This document shows positions 1 through 5,527 of a stretch of DNA of 6,210 nucleotides, one piece after another. Source of the stretch: Actinomycetes bacterium (GTDB lineage: Bacteria; Actinomycetota; Actinomycetes; Propionibacteriales; Propionibacteriaceae); contig JAEVYS010000039.1 in the NCBI GenBank assembly GCA_023392635.1, positions 1-6,210 on the forward strand, in the 5' to 3' direction. The position numbers were made by a program, and so were the translations under genes. The notes beneath the pieces were generated by a model. The model was not told the origin of the DNA. It saw only the letters and a program-made list of their open reading frames with translations, and made no database searches. Position 1 is the stretch's first letter, and each line of letters begins with the position of its first letter.

Positions 1-660
1 GTCGCGGACCGCCGCGGCGAGGGCGTCGAGCCCGCCGCGCCGACGCGGGTCGATCGCGACCACCGGGCAGCCGAGAGCGTCGCCGAGCGCGTCGGTGTCG
101 ACGGCGATGCCGCGCTTCGCGGCGACGTCCATCATGGTCAGCGCCACGAGGAGGGGCAGCCCGCGCTCGCGCAGCTGGGCCACCAGGTACAGGCTGTTGG
201 CGAGGCGGGACGCGTCGCACGCCACCACGCAGAGGTCGGGCCGCTCGTCCTCGGGGACGGCGACCAGGAGGTCACGGGTCAGCGCCTCGTCGGGCGAGTG
301 CGGGTCGAGCGAGTAGGCACCGGGCAGGTCGATGAGGGTGATCTCGAGCCGGCTCTCCTCCGGGGCGCAGGTGCACTCCTCGCACGTGCAGGTGGCCGCG
401 CCGCGGGTGGTGCGCCAGACCCCACGGGAGACCTCCACCGTCGTTCCCGGCCAGTTGCCCATGGTCACCCTGGCGCCGGTGAGGGCGTTGAACAGGGTGG
501 ACTTGCCGGTGTTCGGCGCGCCGACCAGCGCGACCACGGGCGCCTCCGGACCGGCCCCGACACCGCCTCCGGTGTGGCAGCAAGCCTTGATGGACGGGGC
601 GGAGGCTGCCCGGACGGTCAGGTCGAGGAGTCGGGACGGCTGCTGCTCGGTGAGGGCCAT
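1..660 (-). CDS. feoB: Ferrous iron transport protein B, N-terminal G domain (3' end cut by window edge)
   Basis: FeoB is the inner-membrane Fe2+ transporter; its cytosolic N-terminal GTPase domain is joined to a membrane pore. Only the first 220 codons are in the window and they run off the left edge, so no membrane segment is seen. Seen: G1 P-loop GAPNTGKST at residues 47-55, the FeoB G2 signature GNWPGTTVE at 68-76, and G3 DLPGAYSL at 111-118. The G4 position reads TMMD (175-178) instead of the usual NxxD. Two oddities: CCH at 27-29 in a short N-terminal extension, and a cysteine cluster, C91, C93, C96 and C98, in extra sequence between G2 and G3. The ATG (658-660) overlaps the feoA stop as TGATG, and a GAGG lies 10 bases upstream (671-674), so translation is probably coupled to feoA. 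Family assignment is firm; iron control is inferred from the box at 902-920. Confidence 0.95.
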   Translation of the reverse strand, partial: MALTEQQPSRLLDLTVRAASAPSIKACCHTGGGVGAGPEAPVVALVGAPNTGKSTLFNALTGARVTMGNWPGTTVEVSRGVWRTTRGAATCTCEECTCAPEESRLEITLIDLPGAYSLDPHSPDEALTRDLLVAVPEDERPDLCVVACDASRLANSLYLVAQLRERGLPLLVALTMMDVAAKRGIAVDTDALGDALGCPVVAIDPRRRGGLDALAAAVRD

Positions 661-896
661 CAGCCGGCCACCTCGGCCCGCAGCTGGCGCAGCAGGTCCG
701 CGCCCAGCGCGATCCGCGACCCTGCGACGAGGGCCACCCGGCCTCCCCCGGCGGTCTTCTGCAGGAGGGAGAACCGCGTGCCCACGCGCAGCCCCAGGGT
801 CGACAACCGCCGACGGGACGTCTCCGGCGCGGAGCTCGCCAGGAGCCTCAGGTGGGTGTTCAGCGGAGCGCTGGAGAGGTCCGTCCCTACGTACAT
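660..896 (-). CDS. feoA: Ferrous iron transport protein A
   Basis: A 78-residue protein with the FeoA pattern: a short SH3-like beta-barrel domain with RRRLSTLGLRVGTRFSLL at residues 28-45 (the family's L-x-x-L-G-[LI]-x-x-G-x block) and GGRVALVAGSRIALGADL at 51-68 (the V-x-x-x-x-x-R-[IL]-A-L block). FeoA is a small cytosolic partner thought to modulate FeoB, by binding its G domain or the Feo complex; its exact role is unsettled. Length fits the family (about 75-85 residues). ATG (894-896) is the first in-frame start and no Shine-Dalgarno precedes it: the iron box ends only five bases upstream, which suggests a leaderless mRNA. The stop (660-662) overlaps the feoB start by one base, so feoA and feoB form one transcription unit. 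Confidence 0.93.
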   Translation of the reverse strand: MYVGTDLSSAPLNTHLRLLASSAPETSRRRLSTLGLRVGTRFSLLQKTAGGGRVALVAGSRIALGADLLRQLRAEVAG

Positions 897-901
897 GTGC
901 G

Positions 902-920
902 TAAGGCTAGCCTAACTTAA
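902..920. promoter_or_regulatory. DtxR/IdeR iron box in front of feoA
   Basis: The plus strand reads TAAGGCTAGCCTAACTTAA, which agrees with the DtxR/IdeR consensus TTAGGTTAGSCTAACCTAA at 16 of 19 positions, including the central TAGCCTAAC. It lies 5 bases upstream of the feoA ATG. DtxR/IdeR bound to Fe2+ represses transcription from such sites, so feoAB is expected to be shut off when iron is sufficient. The box covers the likely -10 element, which fits simple steric repression. Confidence 0.85.
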
Positions 921-924
921 TATG
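904..924 (-). promoter_or_regulatory. Putative feoA -10 region, leaderless or near-leaderless
   Basis: Reading the minus strand, TAGCCT (909-904) fits the actinobacterial -10 pattern TAnnnT and would place the transcription start at about 897-896, the A of the feoA ATG. A second candidate, CATATT (924-919), would give a leader of roughly 16 bases with no ribosome-binding site. No convincing -35 is visible for either. Both overlap the iron box. Confidence 0.45.
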
Positions 925-967
925 GGACGCGAAACCTCTCGTTATTCGCACGGACGGCCCCGCCCGG

Positions 968-1522
968 CTAGGTGAGGCCGATCAGGTTCTCCGTGAGGTA
1001 CGCGATCCACTCGTAGACCCGGTAGATGTAGCTGCGAGGGTCGTCCTCGGGGAGGGCGTCGAGCTCGTCGGCGTCCGCCGTGGTCTCGATGCCGAGCCGC
1101 ACCGCGAGGCTCAGTCGTACCGCGGTGAGGGTCTTCAGCCAGGCGTCGAGCTCGATCACCCGCACCTGCACCGGGTGCGCGCCCGCCTCACTGTCGCGCA
1201 GCGCCGACATCACCACCTCCGCCTCGCCGAGGCGGTCGGTGCGCTGCCGGGCCTGGGTGAGCCGGCGGAACTCGGCCGAGGCGTCGGCGTCGTCGGCGTA
1301 GGCGTCAGGGAACAGCCGGGAGATCACCGGATCGGAGTGGTCGAGGCCGGCGGAGCCGGAGAGCTCGGCCTGCCAGCGGGCGAAGGAGTCGCCGCCGTCG
1401 ACCGGCTGGTCGTCGGCCTCGAGCAGCCCGGCGAACTGCTCGACCAGGGACTCCAGCAGCGTGGCCTCGTAGTCGGTCAGCCGCATGAGGATCACCGGCC
1501 CCGAGCGCTTGAATTCGCGCAT
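968..1522 (-). CDS. DUF2017 family protein
   Basis: A 184-residue soluble protein of the actinobacterial DUF2017 family, which has no established biochemical function. Seen: an N-terminal region with MRLTDYEATLLESLVEQF at 13-30, the family-like block DPVISRLFPDAY at 64-75, FRRLTQARQR at 85-94, and LDAWLKTLTAVRLSLAVRLG at 125-144, followed by an acidic stretch and a C-terminal YEWIAYLTENLIGL. There is no signal peptide or membrane segment. The frame stays open upstream to 1729, but ATG 1522-1520 is chosen because it overlaps the clpS stop as TGATG and has GGAG eight bases upstream (1531-1534). It is co-transcribed and probably translationally coupled with clpS. The same neighbour follows clpS in M. 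tuberculosis (Rv1332), which suggests, but does not prove, a link to ClpS-dependent proteolysis. Confidence 0.88.
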   Translation of the reverse strand: MREFKRSGPVILMRLTDYEATLLESLVEQFAGLLEADDQPVDGGDSFARWQAELSGSAGLDHSDPVISRLFPDAYADDADASAEFRRLTQARQRTDRLGEAEVVMSALRDSEAGAHPVQVRVIELDAWLKTLTAVRLSLAVRLGIETTADADELDALPEDDPRSYIYRVYEWIAYLTENLIGLT

Positions 1523-1824
1523 CAACCCTTCTCCAGGGTGGCCCACAAGCCGTAGCTGTGCATGGCGTCGACGTCGGCCTCCATCTGCTCCCGGGTGCCG
1601 CTGGACACCACGGCCTTGCCGTTGTTGTGCACCTGGAGCATCAGATCGGTGGCCTTCGCCTCCTCGTACCCGAAGTAGGTCGTGAAGACGTGGGTGACGT
1701 AGCTCATCAGGTTGACCGGGTCGTCCCACACGATCGTGACCCAGGCGGTCAGGGCCTGCTCGGCCGGCCGCTCCGAGACCGCGGTCGCCCCGCCCGGCCG
1801 GGTCGGTGCGTTCTCCTCTGCCAC
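1522..1824 (-). CDS. clpS: ATP-dependent Clp protease adaptor ClpS
   Basis: A 100-residue N-recognin that binds proteins with destabilising N-terminal residues and hands them to the Clp ATPase (ClpC or ClpA type) for degradation. After a disordered N-terminal tail of about 27 residues comes the ClpS core: WVTIVWDDPVNLMSYV at 28-43 (equivalent to the NDD...M pocket segment of E. coli, with W in place of N, which I recall as usual in actinobacteria), LMLQVHNNGKAVV at 61-73 containing the substrate-pocket His (H66), and the terminal GLWATLEKG. Start chosen: GTG 1824-1822, giving the family's usual length. A nearby ATG (1832-1830) is in another frame. No clean Shine-Dalgarno is present and the upstream -10-like element places transcription at the GTG, so it may be leaderless. 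It is divergent from pncB and overlaps the DUF2017 gene by one base. Confidence 0.93.
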   Translation of the reverse strand: MAEENAPTRPGGATAVSERPAEQALTAWVTIVWDDPVNLMSYVTHVFTTYFGYEEAKATDLMLQVHNNGKAVVSSGTREQMEADVDAMHSYGLWATLEKG

Positions 1825-1830
1825 CCCGCC

Positions 1831-1839
1831 ATTGTTACA
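1831..1839 (-). promoter_or_regulatory. Putative extended -10 for clpS, leaderless start
   Basis: The minus strand reads TGTAACAAT at 1839-1831: a TGn extension followed by AACAAT (four of six matches to TATAAT). Its spacing puts the transcription start on the clpS GTG at 1824. The -35 side is weak. This is an inference from spacing and motif only. Confidence 0.4.
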
Positions 1840-1895
1840 GCAACCGCGGACGCAACCCACAGGCGTCGGTGTCCCCGACGGCCTCTTTGCGTGGT

Positions 1896-1908
1896 TAGGC
1901 TGGCCGCC
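1896..1908 (+). promoter_or_regulatory. Putative -10 for pncB, leaderless start
   Basis: TAGGCT at 1896-1901 fits TAnnnT and ends seven bases before the pncB ATG (1909), the spacing expected for a leaderless transcript. No Shine-Dalgarno lies between it and the ATG, which supports this reading. No -35 element is evident. Together with the clpS element this makes an 84-base divergent promoter region. Confidence 0.45.
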
Positions 1909-3276
1909 ATGAGCCTCTTGACGGCACCGGGCGTCCTGCCCAGCACGGCGCTGATGACCGACCACTACGAGCTCACCATGGTGCGTGCCGCCCTGCGTTC
2001 GGGGACGGCGTTCCGGCGCGGGGTGTTCGAGCTGTTCGCGCGCCGGCTTCCGGAGGGGCGCCGGTACGGCGTGGTGGCAGGCGTCGGGCGTGCACTGGAC
2101 GCCATCCAGGCCTTCCGGTTCGACGACGGGATGCTGAACTACCTGCTCGAGCAGAACGTCATCGACACCGACCTGGCCGACTACCTGGCCCGCTACAAGT
2201 TCAAGGGCGACGTCTGGGGCTACCCGGAGGGCGAGTTGTACTTCCCGGGCTCCCCCCTGCTGATCGTCGAGGGCACCTTCGCCGAGGCGTGCATCCTCGA
2301 GACCCTGCTGCTGAGCATCTACAACTACGACTGCGCGGTGGCCTCGGCCGCGTCCCGGATGACCGCCATGGCCGGCGACCGGCCGTGCATCGAGATGGGC
2401 TCGCGGCGCACCAACGAGTACGCGGCGGTCGCCGCCGCACGGGCCGCCTACATCGCCGGCTTCGCCGCCACGTCCAACCTGGAGGCGGGCCGCCACTACG
2501 GCATACCCACCACCGGTACGGCGGCCCACTCGTTCACCCTGCTGCATGACAGCGAGGAGGACGCGTTCCGGGCCCAGCTCAAGACACTCGGCAGGGGCAC
2601 CACGCTGCTGGTGGACACCTACGACATCGAGGAGGCGGTGCGCACCGGCGTCCGGCTGAGCAAGGGCAAGCTCGGTGCCATCCGGCTCGACTCCGGCGAC
2701 CTCGCCGAGCAGGCTGCCGACGTGCGCAAGCTCCTCGATTCGCTCGGCGCGACGAAGACCAGGATCGTGGTGACCTCCGACCTCGACGAGTTCCAGATCG
2801 CCGCTCTCCGGGGTGCCCCCGTGGACGGTTTCGGCGTCGGCACGTCCCTTGTCACCGGGTCGGGGGCGCCGACGTGCGGGTTCGTCTACAAGCTGGTCGC
2901 CCGCGCGACCTCGGAGAAGAAGGACGCCGAACTGCTCCCGGTGGCGAAGAAGAGCATCGACAAGGTGTCGATCGGCGGACGCAAGTACGCCCTGCGACGT
3001 CGCGGCACCCGGGGCAGGGCAGAGGCGGAGGTGATCGGCATCGGCGCCGCGCCCGACAACGACGGCAACGACCGCTCGTTGCTCGTGCCCCTGATGGTCA
3101 AGGGCAAGGCGGTCGGACGGGAGCCCCTGGCCACTGCCCGCGAGCGCCACCTGACCTCGCGCGCCGAACTCCCCCAGGCGGCACTGAAGATGAGCAAGGG
3201 TGAGCCCGCGCTCCCGACGATCCTGCTCGACCACGAAGGCGCCCCCACCGACAACCCCTACGAGGCCACCGCCTGA
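1909..3276 (+). CDS. pncB: Nicotinate phosphoribosyltransferase
   Basis: A 455-residue cytosolic enzyme that makes nicotinate mononucleotide from nicotinate and PRPP, with ATP hydrolysis, in the NAD salvage (Preiss-Handler) pathway. Seen: N-terminal TDHYELTM at 17-24, the PRPP/nicotinate-site segment EMGSRRTNE at 162-170, the phosphorylated catalytic histidine H207 within TGTAAHSF, IRLDSGD at 258-264, TSDLDEF at 289-295 and the phosphate-binding loop FGVGTSL at 308-314. Length is normal and all expected motifs are intact. ATG 1909 is preferred over an in-frame GTG at 1891 because it starts directly before the conserved N-terminus and sits at leaderless spacing from a -10. The frame remains open upstream through clpS, but that extension is antisense to clpS. 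The divergent clpS neighbour matches pncB1-clpS order in M. tuberculosis. A long hairpin follows 17 bases after the stop. Confidence 0.96.
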   Translation: MSLLTAPGVLPSTALMTDHYELTMVRAALRSGTAFRRGVFELFARRLPEGRRYGVVAGVGRALDAIQAFRFDDGMLNYLLEQNVIDTDLADYLARYKFKGDVWGYPEGELYFPGSPLLIVEGTFAEACILETLLLSIYNYDCAVASAASRMTAMAGDRPCIEMGSRRTNEYAAVAAARAAYIAGFAATSNLEAGRHYGIPTTGTAAHSFTLLHDSEEDAFRAQLKTLGRGTTLLVDTYDIEEAVRTGVRLSKGKLGAIRLDSGDLAEQAADVRKLLDSLGATKTRIVVTSDLDEFQIAALRGAPVDGFGVGTSLVTGSGAPTCGFVYKLVARATSEKKDAELLPVAKKSIDKVSIGGRKYALRRRGTRGRAEAEVIGIGAAPDNDGNDRSLLVPLMVKGKAVGREPLATARERHLTSRAELPQAALKMSKGEPALPTILLDHEGAPTDNPYEATA

Positions 3277-3292
3277 AGCCAGCACTCCACCC

Positions 3293-3321
3293 CGTCATCC
3301 CGGGCGTGACCCGGGATGACG
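3293..3321. terminator. Perfect 12-bp stem-loop between convergent genes, probable bidirectional terminator
   Basis: CGTCATCCCGGG (3293-3304) pairs perfectly with CCCGGGATGACG (3310-3321) around the loop CGTGA. It lies 17 bases past the pncB stop and 29 bases past the stop of the convergent PRD regulator gene, where a shared terminator is expected. Neither strand has a T-run after the stem; such U-less hairpins are common terminator candidates in actinobacteria. The arms also look like dispersed palindromic repeats, so a repeat-element origin remains possible. Confidence 0.7.
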
Positions 3322-3349
3322 AAAGCCGTGCGGGGATCGACCCTGGTGG

Positions 3350-5275
3350 TCAGCCGTCGATGACGGCGACGAGCTCGTCGAGGAACGCGGGGAGGTCGGT
3401 GCCCTTGTGCACCAGTCGCTGGACGCTCGCTCGCTCGCTGAACACCTCGACGAGCTGCTCGAACACGGTCTGGAACGCCGCCCGGTCGCTGTCGGAGAAC
3501 GCCACCATCACCACCACCTGCACCCGGTTCTCGCCCCAGGGGATCGGACGGTCGGCCAGGCCGACCGCGATCGCCGTCCGGGTGGCGGTCATGCTCAACG
3601 CGTGCGGCACGGCCAGCGACTCCGTGAACGCCGTCGATGACATCCGTTCCCGCTCGATGCTGCGCTCCACATAGCTCTGGTCGATGACCCCCTCGTCCAC
3701 CAGCAGTGCTCCCAGACGGCGGATGATCGCCTCCTCACCCGAGTCGGCGTCGAGGTCGCGGACGAAGGAGTTGGGGGCGAAGTACTTCTCCAGCTCCGTG
3801 CGCAGGCGTGCCAGGCGCTTGGCCCGACGCACCCGCATCGCCGCCGCATGGACGCGTTCCACGTCCGCGTCGGTCAGGAACAGCGGGATCGTGACGATGC
3901 GGTCACTGTGCCGGGGCGGCGCGATCGTGGTCAGGATCAGGTCGGAGTCCATCGCCGACCAGTCCGGGTCGGCCCTGGTCTCCACCCGGACGACCTGAAT
4001 CGCCCGTCCCAGCGAGCGGTCCACGCTCGAACGCAACAGGCTGTCCAGGTCGTGGTAACCGGGGCACACGATCGTGGCCGTGGGCGGGGAGTCGTCCGTC
4101 CGGTTCTGCTCCAGCCGGGCGCCGACGTGGATGGCGATGTACGCGATCTCCTCGTCCACCAGCGGGATGCCGAGGCTCTCCTGCAGCCGGTTGGCGATGT
4201 ACACCGCCACCTCGAAGATCATCGGGTAGGTGGCCTTCAGCGTTCGCGTCAGGGGGTTGCGCGACCAGGCGGAGTCGACGACGCGCTCCGCCAGGTTCTG
4301 GACGTGCAGGATCAGCCGCCAGATGAAGTCCTCGCCGGAGAGGTCGATCAGGAACTCCGACGCCGCGGCAGCGCAGGCGTCCAGCACCGCCTTCTCCACC
4401 TCTGGCGAGACCCTTTCGCGAGCCAGCGCCTGTACGGAGTCGAGCCGCGGAGCGACCACCCGGCTGAGCACCACGGTGGTCAGGAACTCCTTGTCGCCGC
4501 CGCCGAAGCGAATGCCGAAGTGGAGCATGGCCAGATCGTCAAGGACCTGCCCGACGGCCGCTTCGTCCTCGCGCAGCTGCCCGGTTCCGGTGGCAAGGGG
4601 TCGCCCACGCGCGATGCGGTCGGCCGCGATGGCGATGTGCATCAGCACGTCGGCGATGGCGTACTCGTTGACGAAGTAGCCGAGGCCGCCGAGAGCCTCG
4701 ACCAGGTCGTTCTTGAACCGCGAATACGCATCCGCGCCGACCGACCCCTCGCCCAGCACCCGCATCAGTGCCGCGAAGTCGAGCGATTCCATCTCGGTCT
4801 GGTCGTGCACCAGGCGGCTCAGCAGGCGCCGGTGCGCGAGCTCCGAGCCCTGCAGCCAGACGTGCGACCCGTGCCGCTCGAGGGTCAGGCCGCTGCCGCC
4901 GATGAAGCTGCGCACGCGGGCGAGGTCGCCCTCGATCGTCGCGGAGCTGACGTAGATCTCGTCAGCGGTGTCGTGCACGTCCAGGGGACTCTCCGACTCC
5001 AGCAGCCGCCGCACCAGCTGGTGCAGCCGGTCGCGCGGGGTACCCGGCTCCACGCTGCCCTCGCGCAGGGCCGCACGAGCCGCCGGCCCGGCGCGGTAGC
5101 CCTGGGCTCCCGACTCCACGACGACGCCGTCAGCGACCCGTGCGTTGAGCGCAGCGACGTACGTGCGCACCGAGCGCGGGGTCACGCCGAGGTAGTCGGC
5201 CAAGGTGGCAGCGGTCACCCAGTCCTCGGCCCTCACCAGGTGGGTGAGGAGCCTGTTCTGCCGAGACCTCGACAC
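3350..5275 (-). CDS. PRD-containing PTS-controlled transcriptional activator, MtlR-like (HTH-PRD-PRD-EIIB-EIIA)
   Basis: A 641-residue DNA-binding regulator, often labelled BglG-family antiterminator, but with DNA-binding HTH domains rather than the RNA-binding CAT domain. Rough order: HTH at 5-60 (TAATLADYLGVTPRSVRTYV at 21-40), second HTH-like region at 82-145, PRD1 at 180-285, PRD2 at 290-395, EIIB-like domain at 398-485 with C404, and mannitol/fructose-type EIIA at 500-641 with phospho-site H558 in AVPHAL. PRD histidines seen: H213 (PRD1), H324 and H383 (PRD2); the second PRD1 position is V268. By family logic, HPr/EI-dependent phosphorylation of PRD2 activates and PTS-subunit phosphorylation of the EIIB/EIIA domains restrains it. 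Start is GTG 5275 with GGGAGGG seven bases upstream (5283-5289). It is divergent from a mannitol-type PTS operon, its likely target. Substrate specificity is inferred from that neighbour, so no symbol is given. Confidence 0.9.
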   Translation of the reverse strand: MSRSRQNRLLTHLVRAEDWVTAATLADYLGVTPRSVRTYVAALNARVADGVVVESGAQGYRAGPAARAALREGSVEPGTPRDRLHQLVRRLLESESPLDVHDTADEIYVSSATIEGDLARVRSFIGGSGLTLERHGSHVWLQGSELAHRRLLSRLVHDQTEMESLDFAALMRVLGEGSVGADAYSRFKNDLVEALGGLGYFVNEYAIADVLMHIAIAADRIARGRPLATGTGQLREDEAAVGQVLDDLAMLHFGIRFGGGDKEFLTTVVLSRVVAPRLDSVQALARERVSPEVEKAVLDACAAAASEFLIDLSGEDFIWRLILHVQNLAERVVDSAWSRNPLTRTLKATYPMIFEVAVYIANRLQESLGIPLVDEEIAYIAIHVGARLEQNRTDDSPPTATIVCPGYHDLDSLLRSSVDRSLGRAIQVVRVETRADPDWSAMDSDLILTTIAPPRHSDRIVTIPLFLTDADVERVHAAAMRVRRAKRLARLRTELEKYFAPNSFVRDLDADSGEEAIIRRLGALLVDEGVIDQSYVERSIERERMSSTAFTESLAVPHALSMTATRTAIAVGLADRPIPWGENRVQVVVMVAFSDSDRAAFQTVFEQLVEVFSERASVQRLVHKGTDLPAFLDELVAVIDG

Positions 5276-5527
5276 GTTCCGACCCTCCCGAGCGCGCGCT
5301 TCCGGGCGTCAACGCGGCCCTTGCGTGCGTGCACAGTCAAGCATGTTCGCCTCATGCAGGCATCCACCGCGCCGCGGGCGGGTTACCGCAATCTTGCGCC
5401 ACCCCGCCCTCCTCACCCGGTTGTGGACCCGCGGTTGCGTCCCCATCGTTCCTTCCGCCCCCGCGGAAACTGCCGTGGTTGAGGTGCCCCGCCGCGGCCC
5501 CCAAAGATTGGGCGAGGGAGGGCACGG
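5276..5527. promoter_or_regulatory. Divergent control region between PRD regulator and PTS operon
   Basis: This 252-base gap has no credible gene. It holds the ribosome-binding sites for both flanking genes (GGGAGGG 5283-5289 on the minus strand, GGAGGG 5517-5522 on the plus strand). On the minus strand there is a -35-like TTGACT (5340-5335) without a good partner. On the plus strand there is a weak candidate promoter, TTGAGG (5479-5484) with an 18-base spacer to AAAGAT (5503-5508). It also has an inverted repeat GCATG-N7-CATGC (5341-5357), the large dyad at 5376-5409, and GGTTG-headed repeats. The layout suits a regulator controlling both directions. Confidence 0.6.
5376..5409. promoter_or_regulatory. 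34-bp imperfect dyad, candidate operator for the PRD regulator
   Basis: GGGCGGGTTACCGCAA (5376-5391) and TTGCGCCACCCCGCCC (5394-5409) are complementary at 13 of 16 positions around a central TC. The inner arms CGCAA/TTGCG and outer arms GGGCGGG/CCCGCCC pair perfectly. Imperfect dyads of similar size upstream of PTS promoters are known targets of MtlR-type activators. Binding here is inferred from position and symmetry only; a leader-RNA hairpin is an alternative if transcription begins upstream. Confidence 0.45.

Noticed and set aside
298..915. Plus-strand open frames of about 200 codons over feoB/feoA
   Set aside because: They are antisense to two clearly recognised genes, cross the iron box, and show no motif.
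929..949. GCGAA-N11-TTCGC inverted repeat as a terminator for the DUF2017 gene
   Set aside because: A five-bp stem with an eleven-base loop and no T-run is too weak to call.
1523..1729. N-terminal extension of the DUF2017 gene to an upstream ATG
   Set aside because: It would overlap clpS for 200 bases in another frame, while ATG 1522 has a ribosome-binding site, a TGATG overlap and a family-like N-terminus.
1894..1902. GGTTAGGCT before pncB as an iron-box half-site
   Set aside because: Only one half matches the DtxR/IdeR consensus and the other half (GGCCGCC) does not. The TAGGCT is better explained as a -10 element.
1825..3285. Long minus-strand open frame antisense to pncB, continuous with clpS
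   Set aside because: High G+C keeps antisense frames open. The sequence is low-complexity with no domain pattern, and the real gene on this stretch is pncB; only the last 100 codons (clpS) are genuine.
3848..5482. 544-residue plus-strand open frame antisense to the PRD regulator
   Set aside because: It covers the regulator, whose domains are unmistakable on the minus strand. The antisense product is rich in R, H, V, Q and D repeats without a family signature, which is typical of a shadow frame.
5461..5497. Two CCGCGG palindromes upstream of EIIB as an operator pair
   Set aside because: Six-base G+C palindromes are expected often at this base composition; nothing else supports a role.
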